Shown here: positions 45,544 through 53,251 of the stretch, piece after piece
Position numbering within the stretch: the first letter of the stretch is position 1
Layout of the letters: each line of letters starts with the position of its first letter
Source of the DNA: Neoaquamicrobium microcysteis
GTDB taxonomy: Bacteria; Pseudomonadota; Alphaproteobacteria; Rhizobiales; Rhizobiaceae
DNA length: 64,000 nucleotides
Assembly: GCF_008180155.1 (NCBI RefSeq)
Contig: NZ_VSZS01000067.1
Location: 310,001 to 374,000 of the forward strand
Reading direction: 5' to 3'
Notes under the pieces: model-generated
What the model was told of the DNA's origin: nothing
Databases searched by the model: none
Seen by the model: only the letters and a program-made list of their open reading frames with translations
Made by a program: the position numbers and the translations under genes

Positions 45544-46934
45544 TGGATCCCGTCCTTCTCGGAGAGATCCTCTCCGGCCTGATGTTCTTCGGGATCATCG
45601 GCTTCCTCATGCTCGGCTTCCCGGTCGCGTTCACGCTGGCCGGCGTTTCGCTCATGTTCGGCCTCGTCGGCATGTCGTTCGGCGTGTTCGATCCGTCGAA
45701 TTTCGGCGCGCTGGCCAACCGCTATCTCGGCTTCATGACCAATGAGGTGCTGGTGGCGGTGCCGCTGTTCATCTTCATGGGCGTGATGCTGGAGCGCTCC
45801 AAGATCGCCGAGCAGCTCCTGCTCACCATGGGCAAGCTCTTCGGCAACATGCGCGGCGGCCTAGGCATCTCGGTCATCATCGTGGGCGCGCTGCTTGCGG
45901 CATCCACCGGCGTCGTCGGCGCAACCGTCGTCACCATGGGCCTGATCTCGCTGCCGGCCATGCTGCGCGCCGGCTACGACCCCAAGCTCGCCTGCGGCGT
46001 CATCTGCGCGTCCGGCACGCTGGGCCAGATCATCCCGCCCTCCACCGTCCTCATCTTCATGGGCGACATGCTGGCGGGCATCAACGCTCAGGTGCAGATG
46101 GCCAAGGGCAATTTCGCTCCTACGCCGGTTTCCGTCGGCGACCTGTTCGCCGGCGCGATCTTCCCCGGCCTGCTGCTCGTCGGCCTCTACCTTGCCTGGA
46201 TGATCGTCAAGGCGATCTTCTCGCCCGAATCCTGCCCCGCGACGCCCGTTCCGCCTGAGGAGAAGAAGGATCTGGCCAGGGAAGTCGTCGTCGCGCTCGT
46301 CCCGCCGCTGGCGCTCATCGCCGCCGTTCTGGGCTCCATTCTCGGCGGCATCGCCACCCCCACGGAAGCCGCTTCCGTCGGCGCTGTCGGCGCGATGCTG
46401 CTGGCCGCCCTGCGCTGGCGCCTGTCGTTCCGCGTCGTGCGCGAAGCCGCGATCTCGACGGCCACCATCACCTCGATGGTGTTCATCATCCTTTTCGGCG
46501 CGTCCGTGTTCTCAATCGTCTTCCGCCTCATGGGCGGTGACAATCTCGTTCACGAGTTCCTGTCGAACCTTCCCGGCGGCGTCACCGGCGCGGTCATCGT
46601 CGTCATGGCGATCATGTTCCTGCTGGGCTTCATTCTGGACACGTTCGAGATCATCTTCATCGTGATCCCGATCACCGCGCCCATCCTGCTCAACCTCGGC
46701 GTCGATCCGATCTGGCTGGGCGTGATCGTGGGCGTCAACCTGCAGACCTCGTTCCTGACGCCGCCGTTCGGCTTCGCGCTGTTCTACCTGCGCGGGGTTG
46801 CGCCCAACAGCGTCACCACCGGCATGATCTACCGCGGCGTCGTGCCGTTCGTGATGCTCCAGATACTGGCGTTGGCCATCATGTTCATGGTGCCCGGCAT
46901 CGCGACCTGGCTGCCCAAGTGGATTTACAGCTGA
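45543..46934 (+). CDS. TRAP transporter large permease (DctM)
   Basis: 463 residues, 12-13 helices. Family motifs include STGVVGATVVTMGLISLPAML and CGVICASGTLGQIIPPSTVL, which carry the GTLGQIIPPS segment conserved in mannitol/chloroaromatic-type TRAP systems, and NLQTSFLTPPFGFALFY near the end. It uses a sodium gradient to import the substrate presented by the DctP-like protein encoded at 47706-48803. Confidence 0.94.
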   Translation: MDPVLLGEILSGLMFFGIIGFLMLGFPVAFTLAGVSLMFGLVGMSFGVFDPSNFGALANRYLGFMTNEVLVAVPLFIFMGVMLERSKIAEQLLLTMGKLFGNMRGGLGISVIIVGALLAASTGVVGATVVTMGLISLPAMLRAGYDPKLACGVICASGTLGQIIPPSTVLIFMGDMLAGINAQVQMAKGNFAPTPVSVGDLFAGAIFPGLLLVGLYLAWMIVKAIFSPESCPATPVPPEEKKDLAREVVVALVPPLALIAAVLGSILGGIATPTEAASVGAVGAMLLAALRWRLSFRVVREAAISTATITSMVFIILFGASVFSIVFRLMGGDNLVHEFLSNLPGGVTGAVIVVMAIMFLLGFILDTFEIIFIVIPITAPILLNLGVDPIWLGVIVGVNLQTSFLTPPFGFALFYLRGVAPNSVTTGMIYRGVVPFVMLQILALAIMFMVPGIATWLPKWIYS

Positions 46935-46952
46935 CAAACCATATGTAGCTAG

Positions 46953-46984
46953 AAAGGGCCGGCGGAGCGATCCGCCGGCCCTTT
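46953..46984 (+). terminator. Terminator after dctM
   Basis: AAAGGGCCGGCGGA (46953-46966) pairs perfectly with TCCGCCGGCCCTTT (46971-46984) across a GCGA loop; the T-rich end GCCCTTTGCATTT follows. It lies 18 bases after the DctM stop and 20 bases before exoD. Confidence 0.88.
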
Positions 46985-47004
46985 GCATTTGGAGCAAGCC
47001 CGCC

Positions 47005-47643
47005 ATGTCCCTGCACTACGCAGATCGCACGGAGACGGTACGCGACGCTCTGGAGCGCGCCATCGCGTCGTTGACGCGTCCCACAGTCACCCTGCGCGAG
47101 CTTCTGGCCATTATCGGCGACCATGGGCCACTGCTGCTCTGCGCGCTGCTTTCCATCCCGTTCCTGATCCCGGTATCCATCCCCGGCGTCAGCACGATAT
47201 TCGGTCTGGCCATCCTGCTTCTGGCCATCGGCATCACGCTCAACCGCACCCCGTGGCTGCCCGCGCGGGTCATGGATCGGGCCGTCGATGCGCAGAAGCT
47301 GAAGGGCGTTCTGGAACGCGGCGTCAAGCTCATCCTGCGCATAGAGGCGGTCATTTCCCGGCGGATAGAGGTGTTGACCGCAGGCTCGTTCGCAGGTCGC
47401 GTCAACGGGCTTGCCATCGTGGCCGGCGCCCTGCTGCTGATGCTGCCGCTGGGCCTCGTGCCGTTTTCCAACACGCTGCCTGCTTTCGCCATCCTGTTTC
47501 TGTCGATCGGCATGAGCCAGAGAGATGGCTTTCTGGTGCTGGCGGGTTACGCGGCGCTCGCCGCGACCTGCGTCTATTTCACCATCCTCGCCTATGCGGC
47601 CTACGCCGCCGGCAACGGCCTGCTGTCCATCTTCGCCGAGTAG
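47005..47643 (+). CDS. exoD: ExoD-family membrane protein
   Basis: 212 residues. The family core GPLLLCALLSIPFLIPVSIPGVSTIFG and LLLMLPLGLVPFSNTLPAFAILFLSIGMSQRDG are present (quoted in parts; residues about 34-62 and 139-172). ExoD is required for normal exopolysaccharide/succinoglycan formation and alkaline tolerance in Sinorhizobium, by an unclear mechanism. It lies between the TRAP permease and binding-protein genes, which have no known link to it, and ends in a shared bidirectional terminator. Confidence 0.85.
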   Translation: MSLHYADRTETVRDALERAIASLTRPTVTLRELLAIIGDHGPLLLCALLSIPFLIPVSIPGVSTIFGLAILLLAIGITLNRTPWLPARVMDRAVDAQKLKGVLERGVKLILRIEAVISRRIEVLTAGSFAGRVNGLAIVAGALLLMLPLGLVPFSNTLPAFAILFLSIGMSQRDGFLVLAGYAALAATCVYFTILAYAAYAAGNGLLSIFAE

Positions 47644-47656
47644 GCGGCGACAAAGA

Positions 47657-47684
47657 AAAGGCCCGGGATCGCTCCCGGGCCTTT
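47657..47684. terminator. Bidirectional terminator between exoD and dctP
   Basis: AAAGGCCCGGGA (47657-47668) and TCCCGGGCCTTT (47673-47684) pair over 12 bases with loop TCGC. A-rich and T-rich ends on both sides allow stop of both converging transcripts. Confidence 0.88.
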
Positions 47685-47705
47685 CGCGTTTCGGCTCTCG
47701 CCGGA

Positions 47706-48803
47706 TCAGAGCTGGAAGTACTTCTCGCGTGCCTGGATGAACAGCGAGTCGGTGCCTTCCGTCTTCTGGCGCACGATGTTCAGCGCGGAGACGAAGCTCT
47801 CGGCGGTCTTCTTGGTCAGCGCGTCGCTGGAGTCCAGCAGGCCCTGCATGATTTCCTTGGCGGCATTGGCGCCCGCCTCGAGGATTTCATCGGGGAACTG
47901 GCGAACCTGCACGCCGTGGTCGTTGACCAGCGTTTGCAGAGCGCGCGGGTCGTTGGCCGCGAAGTCTGCGGCGACGTTGTCGTACTCGGCCGCGCAGCAG
48001 CCCTTGACGATTTCCTGCAGGTCGGCCGGCAGTTCCTGGAACTTCGCCTTGTCGACGACCAGCTCGGTCGCCAGACCCGGCTCGATGAAGCTCGGGAAGT
48101 AGTAGTTCTTGGCGATCTGGTAGAAGCCCAGCGCGAGATCGTTGTACGGGCCGACGAACTCGGCCGCGTCCAGCGTGCCCGACTGCAGCGCCTGGAAGAT
48201 TTCGCCTGCCGCCATGTTGGTCACGGAAGCGCCCAGCTTCTCCCACACCTGGCCACCGAGGCCAGGCGTGCGGAAGCGCAGGCCCTGCACGTCGGAAACG
48301 CCGGTCAGTTCGTTGCGGAACCAGCCGCCGGCCTGCGTGCCGGTGTCGCCCGACAGGAAGCCCTGAACGCCGAACTGGTCGTAGATCTCGTCCCAGATTT
48401 CCTGGCCGCCAAGGTGGCGCACCCACGCGGTCAGCTCGCGCGAGGTCATGCCGTAGGGAACGCCGGTGAAAAACGACAGGCCGGTCGACTTGTTCTGCCA
48501 GTAATAGGCCGCGCCGTGGCTCATCTCGGCCGAGCCTTCGATGACGGCGTCGAGAGCCTGCAGCGGCGGGACCAGTTCGCCGGCGGCGTAGAGCTGGATG
48601 GTCAGGCGGCCGCCCGACGAGGCGGTGATGCGGTCGGCCAGGCGCTGCGCGCCGACGCCGAGACCGGGAAAGTTCTTCGGCCAGGTGGTGACCATGCGCC
48701 AGGTCTGATTGCCCTGCGCGATGGCCGGCGCGGCAAGCGTGGACGCGGCGACTGCGCCGGCCCCGGCAAAGCCGGCCTTGGTGATGAATGAACGACGATC
48801 CAT
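47706..48803 (-). CDS. TRAP transporter binding protein (DctP family, TakP-like)
   Basis: 365 residues with a Tat-type signal (RRSFITKAG...) cleaved after AIAQ near 30. The mature segment WRMVTTWPKNFPGLGVGAQRLA is close to that of TakP-like proteins, which bind alpha-keto acids, often dimeric with Na+. The ARG/Trp region (GGWFRNELTGVSDVQGLRFRT) supplies a carboxylate clamp. It stands convergent to exoD and separated from dctQM on the other strand, an unusual split of a TRAP system. Confidence 0.9.
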   Translation of the reverse strand: MDRRSFITKAGFAGAGAVAASTLAAPAIAQGNQTWRMVTTWPKNFPGLGVGAQRLADRITASSGGRLTIQLYAAGELVPPLQALDAVIEGSAEMSHGAAYYWQNKSTGLSFFTGVPYGMTSRELTAWVRHLGGQEIWDEIYDQFGVQGFLSGDTGTQAGGWFRNELTGVSDVQGLRFRTPGLGGQVWEKLGASVTNMAAGEIFQALQSGTLDAAEFVGPYNDLALGFYQIAKNYYFPSFIEPGLATELVVDKAKFQELPADLQEIVKGCCAAEYDNVAADFAANDPRALQTLVNDHGVQVRQFPDEILEAGANAAKEIMQGLLDSSDALTKKTAESFVSALNIVRQKTEGTDSLFIQAREKYFQL

Positions 48804-48951
48804 AGAGTACCTCCCAGATGTGGAATCGAACTGTCAAAAGACGGAGATCGGGAAAAGGCCGCGCGTTTCGCGCCCGCTCCCCCCGAAGCCGGGCCGTATA
48901 AATACACGCGTCAACGGGCAAGTCCAGCCGATTGCGCGGGTTAGCAACGAA

Positions 48952-48968
48952 TGCGCAAGCATTGCGCA
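48952..48968. promoter_or_regulatory. Perfect dyad between the dctP and gamma-glutamyl hydrolase genes
   Basis: TGCGCAA-GCA-TTGCGCA, two complementary 7-base arms. A partial third copy (ATTGCGCG) lies at 48931. It is in the 281-base divergent region and looks like an operator, perhaps of a GntR-type protein, but no such regulator is encoded nearby. Confidence 0.5.
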
Positions 48969-49059
48969 AACCGCCCTTTCTGCCTCATTCGCAGCACCGT
49001 TCAGGCGCTTGGAAATAAGCGCGAACAGGACTAGATGTTGATGGACGTTTCCCGAAAGG

Positions 49060-49077
49060 CCGGTCTTGCCAGACCGG
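49060..49077 (+). promoter_or_regulatory. Hairpin directly before the gamma-glutamyl hydrolase start
   Basis: CCGGTCT (49060-49066) and AGACCGG (49071-49077) with loop TGCC, 7 bases before ATG 49085. The only weak ribosome-binding sequence (GGAA) overlaps its foot, so the fold may reduce translation. Confidence 0.45.
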
Positions 49078-49084
49078 AATACAA

Positions 49085-49855
49085 ATGCGCCAGCCTCTCA
49101 TCGCCGTATCGACCGACGTTCGCCAGTTCGAGAACTACACTTGGCACGCGGCCCCGCAGCAATATCTGGAAGCGGCCCTTTCCACGGCCGGGGTGTTGCC
49201 TGTGCTCGTTCCGTCTTTCGGCGACAGGCTCGATCTCGAGACGTTGCTTGCCTCGGTCGACGGCGTCATGGTCACCGGGTCGAAATCGAACGTGCACCCC
49301 TCGCTCTACGGTGGCGAAGCCTCCGAAGCCAACGGCCCCTACGACGAGGCGCGCGACGCAACAACCCTGCCGCTGATCCGGCTGGCGATAGAGCGCGGCG
49401 TGCCGCTGCTGGCCATCTGCCGTGGCATTCAGGAACTGAACGTCGCTCTGGGCGGCACGCTCGCCACCGAGATACAGGAGCAGGACGGCATACTCGACCA
49501 CCGCGCGCCCGTCAGCGACCTCCAGGACGAGCGCTTCGCCATCCGGCAGCCCGTGGCGATCAAACCCGGCACCTGCCTGGCTGGCGTCTTCGGCGCGGGC
49601 GAGATCATGGTCAACTCGGTTCACCGGCAGGCCGTCGGCCGGCTGGGCGAGAGGCTGCAGGTCGAGGCCGCGGCACATGACGGCACCGTCGAGGCGGTAT
49701 CCGTCATCGGCGCGCGTGCCTTTGCCGTCGGTGTGCAGTGGCATCCGGAATACTGGGCGAAGACCGACGACGCCTCGGCGCGCATCTTTCGTGCCTTCGG
49801 CGATGCCGTGCGCGACCATGCAGCCGGCCGCACCGGCCAGCTCGCCGCCGAATAG
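49085..49855 (+). CDS. Gamma-glutamyl-gamma-aminobutyrate hydrolase-like protein (PuuD-type)
   Basis: 256 residues of the class I glutamine-amidotransferase fold. The nucleophile Cys112 (AICRGIQELN), and His220 and Glu222 (WHPEY) form the triad; NYTWHAAPQQYLEA and TGSKSNVHPSLYGG (about 64-77) are typical of the peptidase C26/PuuD group. Family activity: hydrolyse gamma-Glu-GABA to glutamate and GABA in the putrescine route, or another gamma-glutamyl amide. Glutamine-synthetase-family ligase and aminotransferase genes for the same type of chemistry lie at 59-62 kb. Confidence 0.87.
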   Translation: MRQPLIAVSTDVRQFENYTWHAAPQQYLEAALSTAGVLPVLVPSFGDRLDLETLLASVDGVMVTGSKSNVHPSLYGGEASEANGPYDEARDATTLPLIRLAIERGVPLLAICRGIQELNVALGGTLATEIQEQDGILDHRAPVSDLQDERFAIRQPVAIKPGTCLAGVFGAGEIMVNSVHRQAVGRLGERLQVEAAAHDGTVEAVSVIGARAFAVGVQWHPEYWAKTDDASARIFRAFGDAVRDHAAGRTGQLAAE

Positions 49856-49861
49856 CCGCTT

Positions 49862-50284
49862 CTACTCGCTGGCGAAGAGCGTCAGGATAGGCTCGCGCGG
49901 CCTGAACGATTCGAGTGCCGCACCGTCCGCGGCGGCAAACTCGGCAACCACGCTGCCGTCATCGCGCACGAAGGCGACCGATCCGTCCTTTTTCTGCATC
50001 CACCGCTGGGCGCCGGCCAGTTCCGGCGCCACGGCGCTGCATCTCGGTTCGAGATCGAGCGTGCGCTCGCCCGCACCGGGATTTGCCGTGCCGTGAGCCG
50101 TCAGCGAGCAGCCGATGTCGGCTGCGCTCGACTTCAACGTGAAGTGGATTGCCGGGACCACCGGCCGCGAGATCGACGAGACGACCATCGGGTCTATCTC
50201 GTCAGCTCGCGGTATCGGGTCGGAGCCCGGAAAGACCGCCGCCAGTCCCATCAGGGCGGCTACGCATGCATATGTGCCATTCAT
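49862..50284 (-). CDS. Secreted AprI/Inh-like protein
   Basis: 140 residues from ATG 50284; the frame is open further but runs into the next gene. The signal peptide is poor (MNGTYACVAALMGLAAVFPG). The second half, with Cys pairs CSL...PRCSAV and WMQKKDGSVAFVRDDGSVVAEF, follows the pattern of the Inh metalloprotease-inhibitor domain (eight-stranded barrel, one disulfide). That assignment is by pattern only. Upstream, TTAA-N7-TAAA near 50334 is one base off the CtrA consensus. Converges on the PuuD-like gene. Confidence 0.55.
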   Translation of the reverse strand: MNGTYACVAALMGLAAVFPGSDPIPRADEIDPMVVSSISRPVVPAIHFTLKSSAADIGCSLTAHGTANPGAGERTLDLEPRCSAVAPELAGAQRWMQKKDGSVAFVRDDGSVVAEFAAADGAALESFRPREPILTLFASE

Positions 50285-50378
50285 TCGACCGGCCTTCGGC
50301 TTATCGACTTTGTGGCAGGATCGGAACTCATGGTTAATCTGCGGTAAACGTCCCGATCCCGGCTGACGATCCTGTTGC

Positions 50379-51356
50379 TCAGCGCTTCGGCAGCGCCACG
50401 TCCTTGGTCTCGACGACCGGCGTGATCGGCTTGCCGCGCTCGAACCATTCCACCAGATTGTCCGCCACCAGATCGGCCATCGCCTGGCGCGTATGGATGG
50501 TGGCCGAGCCGACATGCGGCAGCAGGCTGGCGTTCTCGGCCTTCATCAGCGCTTCCGGCACGTTCGGCTCGTTTGCGAAGACGTCCAGTCCGGCCGCCAT
50601 GATGGTGCCGTCCGCCAGCGCCGCCGCCAGCGCGTCCTCGTCCACAGTCGAGCCGCGCCCGATGTTCACGAACACGCCCGACGCGCCCAGCGCCTTCAGC
50701 ACTTCCGCGTTCACCGCCTTCTCGGTCGAGGGGCCGCCCGGCGCGATCGAGATCAGCGTGTCGACGTTGCGCGCCAGTTCCACCAGCGACGGATAGTAGG
50801 TGTAGTCCACGCCCTCCACCGGGCGGCGGCTGAAATAGCTGATCGGCAGGCCGAAAGCCTCGAGACGCCGTGCGATCGCCTGTCCGATGCGCCCCAGCCC
50901 GAAGATGCCGACCTTGCGGCCGCGCAGCGTGCTGCGTGTCAGCGGATAGTTGCCCGTGCCGGCCCACTTGCCCTCGCGCAGCCAGGCCTCGGCCTTGGGC
51001 AGCTCGCGCACTGTATTGATGAGCAGGCCGACGGCCGTGTCGGCCACTTCCTCGGTCAGCACGTCGGGGGTGTTGGTCACCATCACGCCGTTCGCGCCGG
51101 CATGCTTGGCATCGACATGGTCGTAGCCGACGCCGAAGCTGGCGACGATCTCCAGATTGGGCAGTGCGTCCATGAATGCGGCGTCGGTGCGCGTCATCAC
51201 CGCCAGACCCCTGACTTTCTCGCGTTCGCTTTCGCCCAGCAGCGCGGCGTCGGCGCGGTCGATCCGCAGCACCCGAAACGCGCCGGAAAGACGTTCCACG
51301 GCGTGGGGGTGAAGGTTCCCGGGTATCAGGATGGTGATGTCGCTCTTGTCCGTCAC
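50379..51356 (-). CDS. D-isomer-specific 2-hydroxyacid dehydrogenase
   Basis: 325 residues. The Rossmann motif GLGRIGQAIARRLEAFG near 150 binds NAD(P)H; the catalytic Arg lies in IAPGGPSTEKA-x..., the Glu near NIGRGSTVDEDALAAAL and the His in LLPHVGSATIHTR. Typical substrates are glyoxylate and hydroxypyruvate (GhrB-like). An Arg after the second strand (YFSRRPV) suggests NADPH preference. Monocistronic; the 95 bases between it and the Inh-like gene show no feature. Confidence 0.9.
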   Translation of the reverse strand: MTDKSDITILIPGNLHPHAVERLSGAFRVLRIDRADAALLGESEREKVRGLAVMTRTDAAFMDALPNLEIVASFGVGYDHVDAKHAGANGVMVTNTPDVLTEEVADTAVGLLINTVRELPKAEAWLREGKWAGTGNYPLTRSTLRGRKVGIFGLGRIGQAIARRLEAFGLPISYFSRRPVEGVDYTYYPSLVELARNVDTLISIAPGGPSTEKAVNAEVLKALGASGVFVNIGRGSTVDEDALAAALADGTIMAAGLDVFANEPNVPEALMKAENASLLPHVGSATIHTRQAMADLVADNLVEWFERGKPITPVVETKDVALPKR

Positions 51357-51736
51357 TGTCTTTGCATGCTCCCTGCTTGCTGAGGCTGCGCGACCCTAGT
51401 GCATTTTGCGGGCGGAAGTAATCGCCCGGCGCCGCATAAATTCGGGCAGCGAATCCCGGCGGAGGATCGAGCCAATTCTGTCCGTTCCATGGCAGGCGCG
51501 GTGGCGCTCGCCGCTCCGGATGCACGCGCAGGTCGCACAAGACACGCGAGGCGCGCAATGTCTTAGGGCGACCTCCTGCCTTGCCAACCGCTTGAGCCGC
51601 GTTGTTCGCCTCAACAAATCGTGTGTTTCCCATTCCGATTCGTTTTGGAACGGCGTCTCCGGCGCGTCGTTGGTTCGGCATCCGCAAGCCCTGCGGATCT
51701 GAAAAGACCAGGGTCATAACAAGAAAGGAACCAGTC
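51357..51736 (+). promoter_or_regulatory. Leader region before the small secreted protein
   Basis: 380 bases without a gene. A perfect 7-base hairpin ATCCGCA-AGCCC-TGCGGAT (51680-51698) lies just before AAGAAAGGAA (the ribosome-binding site of the gene at 51737). The upstream AT-rich stretch near 51630 may hold the promoter. Nothing else is seen. Confidence 0.4.
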
Positions 51737-52090
51737 ATGAGGAACAAGCTTCTCACCGCCGTCGCGTTTTCGTTCGCGCTTTCCACCGGTGCCGCCTTCG
51801 CGCAGGCTTCCGGCGAGCAGCCCGTGATCCACGATCCGGCCGCGATGCTCACCCCGTTCCACACCGACGACACGATGACGACGCTGCGCACCGCCGAGGA
51901 AAATCAGGAACACTTCCTGTCGCTGGATGTCGCCGAGCAGCAGGCGCTGCGTGAACAGTGCCAGACCAACGTCGCCAGCGAGGTGATGGGCGATGACGCC
52001 GCCGTCGACGAGCAGACAACGGCCTCGATCGACGAGAACGGCATGCCGTCCACCATGGCCGACCTCTGTGCCCAGGTCGAAACCTGGTAA
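51737..52090 (+). CDS. Small secreted acidic protein of unknown function
   Basis: 117 residues from ATG 51737 (AGGAA upstream). The signal peptide MRNKLLTAVAFSFALSTGAA is cleaved after AFAQ (about 23). The mature chain is acidic, with many Asp, Glu and Gln, and two cysteines (QCQTN, LCAQV) that could form a disulfide. No family is recognised. Periplasmic location is inferred from the signal. Confidence 0.7.
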   Translation: MRNKLLTAVAFSFALSTGAAFAQASGEQPVIHDPAAMLTPFHTDDTMTTLRTAEENQEHFLSLDVAEQQALREQCQTNVASEVMGDDAAVDEQTTASIDENGMPSTMADLCAQVETW

Positions 52091-52157
52091 CCGCCTGGCA
52101 CTGAAAGCCGGATTTCTCCCACGGGAGACGAAACGCGGCGGGCCGGTCCTGCCGCGT

Positions 52158-53177
52158 TTATCGTTCCACCGGCTTGCCGGTGGATTGGCGCACGTGCAGT
52201 TCCGGACGTGTCAGCTCCTGCCCGCCATGCACCTCCACGCCGTTCAGCCGGTCCAGCAGCGCACGCGCCGCGCGCCGCCCCACTTCGCGCTGGCCGTTCC
52301 ACACCGTGGTCAGCGCCGGCGTGGCGATGGCCGCTTCTTCCAGATCGTCATATCCCGTCACGGAAATGTCTATGCCGGGCGTCAGCCCCGCCCGCGCGAT
52401 GCCATTCATCAGCCCGATCGCGACCAGATCGTTCCAGCACACGGCGGCCGTCGGCTTGTCCTTGAGCGCCAGAAACTGCTGCGAAGCCTCGAAGCCTCCC
52501 TGCTTGGTGCGCGGTCCGGGTATGCGCCAGCCGGGCTTCACCTCCAGCCCGGCCTTTTCCATCGCCATCACATAGCCGCGATAGCGGTCGCGCCCGGTCG
52601 ACGTCTGGTCCGTGCCGCCGATCATGACGATCCGTTTGTGGCCGAGCGAGATCAGGTGGTTGGTCGCAAGCCCCACGCCATAGGCGTCGTCGCCGCGAAA
52701 CACCGGCACGTCGGCTCCCTCCACCGACCGCGCGATCAGCACGGCGGGCAGCCCGTTGTCCTCCGCGAGCTGGATGTCGGCCGCCGGCGTGCCGATGGCC
52801 GGCGACATGATCACCCCGTCCGCGCCCAGCTGCAGCAGCGTGTCGATGAAGGTGCGCTGCTTTTCCAGCTGGTCGTAATGGTTGGAAAGCAGGAAGGTTT
52901 GCCGGCTCCGGTCCAGCTCGGTTTCGATCGAGCGCAGGATTTCGGCGAAGAACGGGTTCATAATGTCGTGCACCACGACGCCCACGATGCCCGAGCGCGA
53001 AGTGCGCAGGCTGGCGGCGCGGCGATTGTAGATGTAGCCGATCTCGCGCGCGTGTTCCTTGATCCGCTCCCGGGTGGCGTCTGCCACCAGCGGGCTGTCG
53101 CGCAGCGCCAGCGACACGGTGGCGGTCGATACGCCGAGCGCCTCGGCGATCGTCGACAGCTTGATCTTCTGTGCCAG
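52158..53177 (-). CDS. LacI-family repressor, apparent CTG start
   Basis: 339 residues if started at CTG 53177. The first ATG/GTG/TTG in frame is GTG 53117, which would cut away the first helix of the DNA-binding head. Reading back from there gives LAQKIKLSTIAEALGVSTAT, a complete LacI headpiece start, and GGAGG stands exactly 7 bases before the CTG. The effector domain (SGIVGVVVHDIMNPFFAEIL, ADGVIMSPAIG, GYDDLEEAAIATPALTT) is full length and like ribose/sugar sensors. A palindrome, TTAAAC-T-GTTTAA (53210-53222), lies 33 bases upstream and is a likely autoregulatory operator. Confidence 0.82.
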   Translation of the reverse strand: MAQKIKLSTIAEALGVSTATVSLALRDSPLVADATRERIKEHAREIGYIYNRRAASLRTSRSGIVGVVVHDIMNPFFAEILRSIETELDRSRQTFLLSNHYDQLEKQRTFIDTLLQLGADGVIMSPAIGTPAADIQLAEDNGLPAVLIARSVEGADVPVFRGDDAYGVGLATNHLISLGHKRIVMIGGTDQTSTGRDRYRGYVMAMEKAGLEVKPGWRIPGPRTKQGGFEASQQFLALKDKPTAAVCWNDLVAIGLMNGIARAGLTPGIDISVTGYDDLEEAAIATPALTTVWNGQREVGRRAARALLDRLNGVEVHGGQELTRPELHVRQSTGKPVER

Positions 53178-53209
53178 AGAACCCCCTCCCGGAGCGAATG
53201 GACGCGCGC

Positions 53210-53222
53210 TTAAACTGTTTAA
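53210..53222. promoter_or_regulatory. Likely autoregulatory operator of the LacI-family gene
   Basis: TTAAAC and GTTTAA mirror each other around a single T; a perfect GTTTAAAC lies within 53217-53224. It is located between the EamA stop and the regulator start, next to its ribosome-binding site. Confidence 0.55.
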
Positions 53223-53251
53223 ACGATCCTATGCCATCCGGGCGGCGCTTT

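Noticed and set aside
46983-48791. 602-codon plus-strand frame across exoD and dctP
   Set aside because: It reads exoD in a wrong frame and dctP from the wrong strand; both have better-supported frames and a terminator lies between them.
52158-53177. Frameshifted or truncated lacI-family gene
   Set aside because: The frame is open without interruption from CTG 53177 through the complete DNA-binding head, so only the start codon is unusual.
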